NCBI GenBank assembly: GCA_903868285.1
Contig: CAIPUP010000210.1
Span: forward strand, 1 to 7,486
Length of the DNA stretch: 7,486 nucleotides
From: an uncultured beta proteobacterium
GTDB taxonomy: Bacteria > Pseudomonadota > Gammaproteobacteria > Burkholderiales > SG8-39
Reading direction: 5' to 3'
A program made the position numbers and the translations under genes. The first letter of the stretch is position 1, and every line of letters begins with the position of its first letter. The notes beneath the pieces are model-generated. The model was given only the letters and a program-made list of their open reading frames with translations. It ran no database searches and was not told where the DNA came from. Of the stretch, positions 1 through 6,109 are shown in pieces.

Positions 1-191
1 AACAGCCGGCCGAGCAGGGTCGCCGCCGCTGACAGCAACAGCGTGCTGGTGATGGGCAGTTGCCATTGCCGGCCGCGCCAATGCCACTGCAGATCACCAG
101 GCAATCGGCCCAATCCGTGACGGCGCAGCCAGGGCGTGAGCAGGCCCAGCGCGATCAGTGCGAGCAATAGTGTCAGCAGCCATTTGATCAT
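1..191 (-). CDS. DUF2905 family small membrane protein (partial, C-terminus beyond left edge)
   Basis: The minus strand reads an open frame of 63 codons from an ATG at 191 to the window edge, starting MIKWLLTLLLALIALGLL. It shows the DUF2905 layout: an N-terminal hydrophobic helix (about residues 3-19), a short basic stretch (WLRRHGLG), the family signature GRLPGD at residues 28-33, a tryptophan- and arginine-rich stretch (34-45), and a second hydrophobic helix from about residue 46. Family members are roughly 65-70 residues long, so only a few residues and the stop should be missing. The function of DUF2905 is unknown; it is predicted to be an inner-membrane protein. No other start fits in this frame: the nearby upstream ATG at about 201 is out of frame and soon meets a stop. 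No strong ribosome binding site is seen. The gene is divergent from the glutathione S-transferase gene. Confidence 0.8.
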   Translation of the reverse strand, partial: MIKWLLTLLLALIALGLLTPWLRRHGLGRLPGDLQWHWRGRQWQLPITSTLLLSAAATLLGRL

Positions 192-286
192 CGGGCGTTC
201 ATCGGTTAAGGGAGCGGCAGCGCTTTCGGTACACTCGCTGCGTTCAACATTTCTTACCGCAGTGAATTTTCAGGGAGCAGACAAAC
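192..286. promoter_or_regulatory. Divergent intergenic region, presumed promoters for DUF2905 gene and GST gene
   Basis: This 95-base gap separates two divergently transcribed genes, so it should contain the promoters for both. It is more AT-rich towards the transferase side (about 245-270). No convincing pair of -35 and -10 boxes with correct spacing is seen on either strand. A TACACT at 230-235 resembles a -10 box but lacks a matching -35. No operator-like inverted repeat was recognised. The assignment rests on gene layout only. Confidence 0.35.
272..277 (+). promoter_or_regulatory. Ribosome binding site of the GST gene
   Basis: AGGGAG lies nine bases upstream of the ATG at 287. It is a good Shine-Dalgarno match at normal spacing and fixes the start of the glutathione S-transferase. 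Confidence 0.75.
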
Positions 287-904
287 ATGATCGAACTCTA
301 CACGTGGGGTACGCCGAACGGACGCAAGGTGTCGGTGATGCTGGAGGAATGCGCGCTGGCCTACAACGTGCACAAAATCAATATCGGCAAGGACGAGCAG
401 TTCGCACCGGAATTTCTCAAGCTCAACCCAAACGGAAAAATTCCCGCCATTGTCGATAGCGACGGCCCGGACGGCAAACCCATCAGCCTGATGGAATCGG
501 GCGCGATCCTGCTCTATCTGGCCAGCAAGACCGGACAGTTGTTACCGGCCGATGCACGCAGCCGCTGGGCGGTCACCGAATGGCTGATGCTCCAGATGGC
601 CAGTGTCGGCCCGATGTTTGGTCAGTGCCATCATTTCTTGCGTGCAGCCAAGGAACAGATTCCCTATGGCATCGAGCGCTACACACGCGAAAAAGATCGG
701 CTGTATGGGGTGCTGGACAAGCGGCTGGGCGAGCAGGCATTTCTGGCCGGCGACTATTCCATCGCCGACATCGCGACCTATCCCTGGGTGTCGCGGCATG
801 AGTGGCACAAGACCGATCTGGCGCAGTATCCCAACGTCAAGCGCTGGTTCGATCAGATCAGCGCCCGGCCAGCGGTGCAGCGCGGCATGCTGGTGCCGGT
901 GTAG
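287..904 (+). CDS. yfcG: YfcG-like glutathione S-transferase / disulfide-bond oxidoreductase
   Basis: This 205-residue cytosolic protein has the two-domain glutathione S-transferase fold and closely resembles Escherichia coli YfcG (Nu class). The N-terminal thioredoxin-like domain (about 1-83) holds the YfcG-type glutathione site: TPNG at 9-12, with Thr9 and Asn11 in place of the classical catalytic Tyr or Ser, the NGKIPAIVD segment with the cis-proline at 53, and Glu70-Ser71 (MESGAILLYLA) that binds the gamma-glutamyl group. The helical C-terminal domain (about 90-205) carries GPMFGQCHHF and the family motif LAGDYSIADIATYPW. YfcG works mainly as a glutathione-dependent disulfide reductase and not as a conjugating transferase; the same role is inferred here. 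The protein is about ten residues shorter than YfcG at the C-terminus, which is not essential. The ATG at 287 has a good ribosome binding site. The gene is monocistronic on its strand and converges on the permease gene, with stops 14 bases apart. Confidence 0.93.
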   Translation: MIELYTWGTPNGRKVSVMLEECALAYNVHKINIGKDEQFAPEFLKLNPNGKIPAIVDSDGPDGKPISLMESGAILLYLASKTGQLLPADARSRWAVTEWLMLQMASVGPMFGQCHHFLRAAKEQIPYGIERYTREKDRLYGVLDKRLGEQAFLAGDYSIADIATYPWVSRHEWHKTDLAQYPNVKRWFDQISARPAVQRGMLVPV

Positions 905-918
905 CGACCCCGGAGCAA

Positions 919-1704
919 CTAGCGCAACCAGTGCTGCCAGATCCAGCTGCCGCCCTGCCAGGTGAGGGCGCAGCCCATGATCAGCAGCACGCCACGCAGC
1001 GCCTTGCGCCAGAGCCGGGCATCGATCTTGTCCTGCACCCAGCCGCCGAAGTACAGGCCACCCACTGCCACCACGGCAGTGGGCAGGGTGTAGAGCATGA
1101 TGCCTGGCGGCAGTTCGCCGGCAATGCCCAGGGTCACACCCTGAATCAGGCGACCACCGAAAAAGCACAGGTTGAGTATCTGCGCCATGGCCGTCGGTGC
1201 CATTTCCAGCAGCATGAAATAGATCAGCAGCGGTGGCATCGACAGGTTCACGGTGCCGGAAAAAAAGCCACCGATGCTGCCGAAGACCAGTTGCCCGGTG
1301 CGCGGACGTCGATGCAACCAGGACCAGTCCAGCGCCCGGATGCGGTCTGAATACAAATAGGCAAACACCATCAGCGCCAGCGCCAGGCGCAGCGGTTCGC
1401 CGGGTGCCACGATGAGGAACAGCGCACCGAGAAACGAAGCGATGAGGGTGTATACCGCCACCGGCCAGTGCGGCAGCAGACTGGCGCGATAGTTTCCGCC
1501 GCGCAGGATCGACAAAAAGTTCACGCACAGGTTGGGCACCATGTTCACCACGATGGCGGTCTTGACATCGGTGAACAGCACCAGCGTCGGCGTGGCGATG
1601 GCCGGGTAGCCAAAGCCGAAAGCACCTTGCGTCACGCCGGCAATCAGGGCGATGGAATAAAAGGCAATCCAGGTGCCCAGGGAAAACAGTTCGGTATCAG
1701 CCAT
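919..1704 (-). CDS. TauE/SafE family membrane permease (putative sulfite/organosulfonate or anion exporter)
   Basis: The 261-residue product is an integral inner-membrane protein of the TauE/SafE (DUF81) family. The N-terminal repeat has the typical glycine-rich first helix (residues 11-33, GVTQGAFGFGYP), a helix at 38-65 with NMVPNLCVNF, then helices near 81-100 and 104-118. After a basic cytoplasmic loop (RIRALDWSWLHRRPRTG) the second repeat begins with GSIGGFFSGTVNLSMPP (142-158), the family's recurring small-residue motif, followed by helices to about 222 and a last one near 234-252. Characterised members export sulfite or sulfoacetate, or take up related anions; the substrate cannot be read from the sequence. 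The start is uncertain. ATG at 1704 is preferred here, but a TTG at 1722 overlaps the stop of the methyltransferase gene as TTGA, repeating the pattern at the junction before it, and would add six residues (MRKDSR). Neither start has a clear ribosome binding site. This is the last gene of the operon. Confidence 0.9.
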   Translation of the reverse strand: MADTELFSLGTWIAFYSIALIAGVTQGAFGFGYPAIATPTLVLFTDVKTAIVVNMVPNLCVNFLSILRGGNYRASLLPHWPVAVYTLIASFLGALFLIVAPGEPLRLALALMVFAYLYSDRIRALDWSWLHRRPRTGQLVFGSIGGFFSGTVNLSMPPLLIYFMLLEMAPTAMAQILNLCFFGGRLIQGVTLGIAGELPPGIMLYTLPTAVVAVGGLYFGGWVQDKIDARLWRKALRGVLLIMGCALTWQGGSWIWQHWLR

Positions 1705-1718
1705 GCGTGAATCTTTTC

Positions 1719-2936
1719 TCAAACCTGCCGCTGATGCACAAAGCCCGGCAGTGCAGTTGTTGCGTTAGCGGCCGGCATCAAGGCGATGACCTTGAACAGC
1801 TCACCCATCTCGGCCGGCGAAGTCAGACGGTTTACCACATTGCTCATGCCCAGATAGCGCGCTTGGTCATCGACCGGGACGCGCTGCACCAGATCGATCA
1901 GCCCGCTATGCAATAAAAACCCCGCTTGCGAAGTGAAACCAAGGCAATCCAGCCCGCTTGCCTTGGCGGCGTTGATCATGGCGCTGAAGTCGACATGGCA
2001 GGTGATGTCCTGCAGTCCCGGCCAGAAAAACGGATCGTCATGACTGCGATGGCGGTAGTGGCACATCAGCGTGCCCCGATTGCGCTGCGCATGGTAGTAC
2101 TCGCTGGCAGCAAAGCCGTAGTCGATCATCAGCACCGCGCCATGGTGCAGCATGGCCCCCAAAGACCGTATCAGTCCCTGCGCCTGCAATTGCACTTCGG
2201 TGACATAGGCCTGGCTTGCACAGGCATCGCCCAGCTGTTGCAGCAGCGTTGCGGCTTGCTGCCCGAGTGCGCCATCATCCAGCGATAACGGCCGGTCGCT
2301 GAACGCCAGTCCATGGTCGGTGCAAATGACGCCGCGTTGCCAGGCCTGGCCCTGATGCAGCCGCAGCAATTCGCAAGGCAGGGCGTCCAGCACTTCGTTA
2401 CCCAGCACCAGGCCATGGAATTGTGGCGGCAATTGATTGAGCCAGGTCACACGCTCGAGCAGATGCGGCACTCGCGCTGCCAGGGTGTCGCGCGCACGCT
2501 GGCGTAGCTCGGCCGACAGTTCAAGTATGAAGTAGCGTGCTGGCAGGGCCTGCTGTTGTTCCAGTTCTTCCAGCATGGCGGCGGCCAGCACGCCGGAGCC
2601 GGCGCCGATCTCCAGGATGCCATCGCTGTCGGGCTGCATGACACCGTCGCTGCGCATCAGCCATTGCGCCAGGCACTGCCCGAACAAGGGTGACAGCTCG
2701 GGTGCAGTGATGAAGTCCCCATCCGCGCCGAGCTTGCGTGCACCAGCCATGTAATAGCCTAGCGCCGGTGCATACAGACATAGCGCCATGTAATCGGCGA
2801 AGCTGATCCAGCCACCAGCCTGTGCGATGCGCTCGCGAATGTGTGCCAGCAACACGGTGCTGTGTTCGGCAGCTTCGCTATCCGGTGCAGGCAAGTTGGC
2901 AGTGCCGGTATTGCCTGTGGTGGGTGTTGGGTTCAA
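1719..2936 (-). CDS. MidA/NDUFAF7-type (COG1565) SAM-dependent methyltransferase
   Basis: The 405-residue product matches the COG1565 family (Pfam Methyltransf_28), which includes eukaryotic MidA/NDUFAF7. It shows the N-terminal family block ISFADYMALCLYAP (44-57) and GYYMAG (60-65), then DFITAPELSPLFG (74-86), the SAM-binding glycine loop EIGAGSG (109-115), an acidic residue after strand 2 (LEL, 138-140), GNEVLDALP (179-187), IDYGF (271-275), GTLMCHYRHR (288-297), DITCHVDF (310-317) and MGELFKV (377-383). NDUFAF7 methylates an arginine on a complex I subunit; the substrate of the bacterial proteins is not established. The start is a TTG at 2936 overlapping the TGA of the RND gene as TTGA. 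There is no ATG before Met50, and the only GTG (codon 28) would remove the LPAPDSEAAEHS segment that homologues typically have, so the TTG is favoured. The product is cytosolic. Its place between pump and permease genes is unusual. Confidence 0.9.
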   Translation of the reverse strand: MNPTPTTGNTGTANLPAPDSEAAEHSTVLLAHIRERIAQAGGWISFADYMALCLYAPALGYYMAGARKLGADGDFITAPELSPLFGQCLAQWLMRSDGVMQPDSDGILEIGAGSGVLAAAMLEELEQQQALPARYFILELSAELRQRARDTLAARVPHLLERVTWLNQLPPQFHGLVLGNEVLDALPCELLRLHQGQAWQRGVICTDHGLAFSDRPLSLDDGALGQQAATLLQQLGDACASQAYVTEVQLQAQGLIRSLGAMLHHGAVLMIDYGFAASEYYHAQRNRGTLMCHYRHRSHDDPFFWPGLQDITCHVDFSAMINAAKASGLDCLGFTSQAGFLLHSGLIDLVQRVPVDDQARYLGMSNVVNRLTSPAEMGELFKVIALMPAANATTALPGFVHQRQV

Positions 2937-5900
2937 TGCCGATTCTTTTGCAAGCGGTTCTGCAGCGCCTGCCAGCCACGCACCAGGCGATGCTCCAGAT
3001 CATCCACCAGGGTGTACACCACCGGAATCACCAACAGGCTGAGAAAGGTGGAGGTAATCAGGCCGCCAATCACGGCCACTGCCATCGGGCTGCGAAACGA
3101 TGGGTCGGCCACGCCAGCGCCGATGGCAATCGGCAGCATGCCGGCACCCATGGCGATGGTGGTCATGATGATCGGCCGGGCGCGCTTGTGGCAGGCGTCC
3201 AGCAGCGCCTGCAGTCGCGTCATGCCGTGATCGCGTCGGGCCATTACCGCGTATTCCACCAGCAGAATGGAGTTCTTGGTGGCGATGCCCATCAGCATGA
3301 TCAGGCCGATGAGCGAGGGCATGGAAAAACTCTTGCCCGCCAGCAGCAGCCCGACGAATGCACCGCCCAGCGACAGCGGCAGCGCTGCCAGGATGGTGCC
3401 CGGTTGCAGCACATCCTTGAACAGCAGTACCAGCACGATGTAGATGCACAGCACACCGGTGAGCATGGCCAGGCCAAACGAAGCAAACAGCTCCTCCATC
3501 ACTTCGGCATCACCGACCGTGGTCTGACGCACCCCCGGAGGCAGGGCATTCAGGCTGGGCAACTGTGATGCGGCATGCGTCACTTCGCCCAAGGGCATGC
3601 CCGAGAGCTCGATTTCAAAATTCACATTGCGCGCGCGATCGTAGCGGCTGATCAGGGCCGGGCCGCTGGACAGTTCCAGCGTGGCAACCTGGCCCAGCAT
3701 GACCGGTGCACCTCCCGGCTTGCTCGATGGCACATTCAGGCGTTGCAGCAATGACAGATCGCGTCGCGCGTCGGCGGCCAGGCGCACCACGATCGGTACC
3801 TGGCGCTGATCGAGGTTGAGCTTGGCCAGTGCCACGTCGTAATCGCCGATGGTGGCCACACGCAGGGTTTCACCGATGGCGGCGGTCGACACGCCGAGGT
3901 CGGCGGCTCGCAGCGGATCGGGACGTACGGCCAGTTCCGGTCGCACCAGCGCGGCGGTGGAGGCGATATTGCCGATGCCGGGGATGGTGCGCAGATCCTT
4001 TTCCACCGCCAGCGCGGCTTCGGCCAGTGCGCGTGGATCTTCGCCCGCCAGCACCAGGATGAATTTTTCGCCCGAGCCGCCCAGGCCGACCTTGGTGCGC
4101 GCACCTGGCAGCGCCTGCAATGCCTCGCGCAGTTGTTGCTCGGTCACTTGCTTTCGCACCGGTCGTTGCGCACGGTCTTCCAGACGGATGGTGAGCACCG
4201 CCTTGCGTACTTCCGCTGCACCCTGCGGGGCAAACGGATCGGAGCCGGCGGCACCGCCACCAATGGTGGTGTAGACGCTGCGTACATACGGAATGTTTTC
4301 AATCAGTTGCCGTGCCTGCTCGGCACTGGCCACGGTGTTTTGCAGCGTGGCGCCCGGTGCCAGCTCGACATGCACCTGGGTCTGCGACAGATCGTCGGCT
4401 GGAATGAAGCCGGTGGGCAGCAGCGGAATCAGCATCAGCGAGCCAACGAAGAACGCGCCTGAGGCCAGCACCGTTAGCAGGCGATGCTGCAAACACCATG
4501 CGGCCAGCCGCAGGTAGCCCTGCATCAGCCGGCCATCGGCTTCATGCGCACCCAGCGCGCGCAGCATATAGGCCGCCATCATCGGCGTCAGCATGCGTGC
4601 CACCATCAGCGAGGCGAACACAGCGAAGGACGCGGTCCAGCCGAATTGCTTGAAGAATTTGCCGGCGATGCCGCTCATGAAGGCGGTCGGCAGAAACACC
4701 GCGATCAGGGTGAAGGTGGTGGCGATCACCGCCAGACCGATTTCATCGGCCGCTTCCATCGCCGCCTGGTACGGCGATTTGCCCATGCGCAGATGGCGCA
4801 CCACGTTTTCCACTTCAACAATGGCATCGTCGACCAGGATGCCAACCACCAGCGACAGCGCCAGCAGTGTCACCACATTGACGCTGAAACCGAAGAAATA
4901 CATACCGATGAAAGCCGGAATCACCGACAGTGGCAGCGCCACCGCCGAGACAAAGGTGGCGCGCCAGTCGCGCAGGAACAGCCACACCACGATCACCGCC
5001 AGCAGGGCACCTTCGTACAGCAACCACATCGAACCGTCGTATTCCTCCTGCACCGGTGTGGCGAAATCGAAGGCCTCGGTGAGGATCAGATCGGGGTGGG
5101 CGGTACGCAGTTCGGCCAGTGCCTTGCGCACACCACGGCCGACTTCGATTTCACTCGCACCACGACTGCGCGAAACCTCGAAGCCGACCACCGGCTTGCC
5201 ATCGAGAAACGCGGCTGAGCGGCGCTCGGCAATGCCATCACGGATGGTGGCCAGTTGATCGAGGCGCAGCTGGCGGCCGTCGGGCAGGGTGATCGGCATG
5301 GCGGCCAGTTCGCTGGCGTTTTGCACCGTGCCGAGGGTGCGCACCGGCTGCTCACCGCCCAGCAGATCGGTGCGCCCGCCGGCGCTTTCCTGTTGCGTCA
5401 GTCGCAGGCGATGTGAGATGTCGGCGGCACTGGCACCCAGCGATTGCAGTCGCGCCGGATCGAGTAACACATTGATTTCACGGTTAACACCACCGACCCG
5501 GGTAACCGCGCCAACGCCGCGCACCGTCAGCAGACGGCGGGCAATGGTGTTGTCGACAAACCAGGACAGTCCTTCCTCGTCCAGGCGTGTGACGGCATCT
5601 GTCGTGTCACCATCTGTCGTGTCACCGCTGGTTGCTGCGCTACTGGTGGCCACGGTGTAGGCCAGCACCGGGGTGCTGGCAATATCCAGTCGGGTGACTA
5701 CCGGATCACGCAAATCGCCGGGCAGATCGGCACGCACCCGGGACACCGCCGAGCGCACATCGTCGAGCGCCTCCTGCACCGGCTTTTCCAGCCGGAACTC
5801 GGCAGTCAGGGTGACGCTGCCATCCTGCACCTTGGTGTAGATGTGCTTCACCCCCTGCAAGGTGGAGATGCTGTCCTCGAGTTTGCGCGCCACATCGGTT

Positions 5901-6109
5901 TCCAGCTGGCCCGGTGCGGCACCCGGCAGGGCGGCGCTGACGGTGATGGTGGGCAGATCGAGGTCGGGAAAGTTCTGCACCTTCATCAGGCTGAAGCACA
6001 GCATCCCGGCCAGGCTGAGCAGCACAAAGGCCATCAGCGCCGGTACCGGATTGCGGATCGACCAGGCCGATACGTTCAGCCCGCCGTGTTGTGGCGAATC
6101 CTGCTTCAT
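2933..6109 (-). CDS. RND-type efflux transporter, inner-membrane permease subunit (AcrB/HAE1-like)
   Basis: This is a full-length (1058 residues) proton-driven RND transporter that should pump substrates from the periplasm and inner membrane through the adaptor and outer-membrane channel encoded upstream. Twelve membrane helices are visible: one at about 21-43, five between 361 and 512, one at 543-564, and five between 871 and 1033. Two large periplasmic porter/docking loops lie between helices 1-2 (44-360) and 7-8 (565-870). The proton-relay residues match AcrB: Asp427-Asp428 in helix 4 (GILVDDAIVEVENV), Lys945 in helix 10 (GIATKNSILLVEYA) and an Arg near 978 (RARPIIMTT). The methionine cluster and charged channel typical of metal-exporting CusA are not seen, so organic compounds are likelier substrates. 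The ATG at 6109 overlaps the adaptor stop as ATGA. Odd point: residues about 155-176 form an acidic, Thr/Ser-rich insert containing a duplicated GDTTD in the first porter loop. Confidence 0.95.
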   Translation of the reverse strand: MKQDSPQHGGLNVSAWSIRNPVPALMAFVLLSLAGMLCFSLMKVQNFPDLDLPTITVSAALPGAAPGQLETDVARKLEDSISTLQGVKHIYTKVQDGSVTLTAEFRLEKPVQEALDDVRSAVSRVRADLPGDLRDPVVTRLDIASTPVLAYTVATSSAATSGDTTDGDTTDAVTRLDEEGLSWFVDNTIARRLLTVRGVGAVTRVGGVNREINVLLDPARLQSLGASAADISHRLRLTQQESAGGRTDLLGGEQPVRTLGTVQNASELAAMPITLPDGRQLRLDQLATIRDGIAERRSAAFLDGKPVVGFEVSRSRGASEIEVGRGVRKALAELRTAHPDLILTEAFDFATPVQEEYDGSMWLLYEGALLAVIVVWLFLRDWRATFVSAVALPLSVIPAFIGMYFFGFSVNVVTLLALSLVVGILVDDAIVEVENVVRHLRMGKSPYQAAMEAADEIGLAVIATTFTLIAVFLPTAFMSGIAGKFFKQFGWTASFAVFASLMVARMLTPMMAAYMLRALGAHEADGRLMQGYLRLAAWCLQHRLLTVLASGAFFVGSLMLIPLLPTGFIPADDLSQTQVHVELAPGATLQNTVASAEQARQLIENIPYVRSVYTTIGGGAAGSDPFAPQGAAEVRKAVLTIRLEDRAQRPVRKQVTEQQLREALQALPGARTKVGLGGSGEKFILVLAGEDPRALAEAALAVEKDLRTIPGIGNIASTAALVRPELAVRPDPLRAADLGVSTAAIGETLRVATIGDYDVALAKLNLDQRQVPIVVRLAADARRDLSLLQRLNVPSSKPGGAPVMLGQVATLELSSGPALISRYDRARNVNFEIELSGMPLGEVTHAASQLPSLNALPPGVRQTTVGDAEVMEELFASFGLAMLTGVLCIYIVLVLLFKDVLQPGTILAALPLSLGGAFVGLLLAGKSFSMPSLIGLIMLMGIATKNSILLVEYAVMARRDHGMTRLQALLDACHKRARPIIMTTIAMGAGMLPIAIGAGVADPSFRSPMAVAVIGGLITSTFLSLLVIPVVYTLVDDLEHRLVRGWQALQNRLQKNRH
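5596..5625. repeat. 15-bp in-frame tandem duplication in the RND gene
   Basis: CATCTGTCGTGTCAC occurs twice back to back with no mismatch (5596-5610 and 5611-5625). On the coding strand it gives GDTTD-GDTTD at residues 162-171 of the RND protein. Because the unit is a multiple of three bases, copy-number change would keep the frame. Confidence 0.9.

Noticed and set aside
224..251. Possible sigma-70 promoter for the GST gene (TTTCGG with AACATT)
   Set aside because: Both boxes match consensus poorly; not better than chance in a 95-base gap.
893..917. Possible CCGG-CCGG stem as a terminator between the convergent genes
   Set aside because: A four-base self-complementary stem with no T run is too weak to call.
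542..1528. 328-codon open frame on the minus strand across the GST and permease genes
   Set aside because: It spans the end of one real gene and most of another in the wrong frame, and the product is His/Arg/Ala-rich with no family resemblance.
2822..3568. 248-codon plus-strand open frame opposite the methyltransferase/RND junction
   Set aside because: No recognisable domain; composition typical of an antisense frame in GC-rich coding DNA.
4484..5218. 244-codon plus-strand open frame opposite the RND gene
   Set aside because: The product is a low-complexity His/Gln/Arg-rich translation, antisense to conserved RND membrane helices; a shadow frame.
2933..6109. Heavy-metal (CusA-type) RND pump
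   Set aside because: The methionine relay expected of CusA-like pumps is not seen, and the overall sequence resembles the hydrophobe/amphiphile (HAE1) group.
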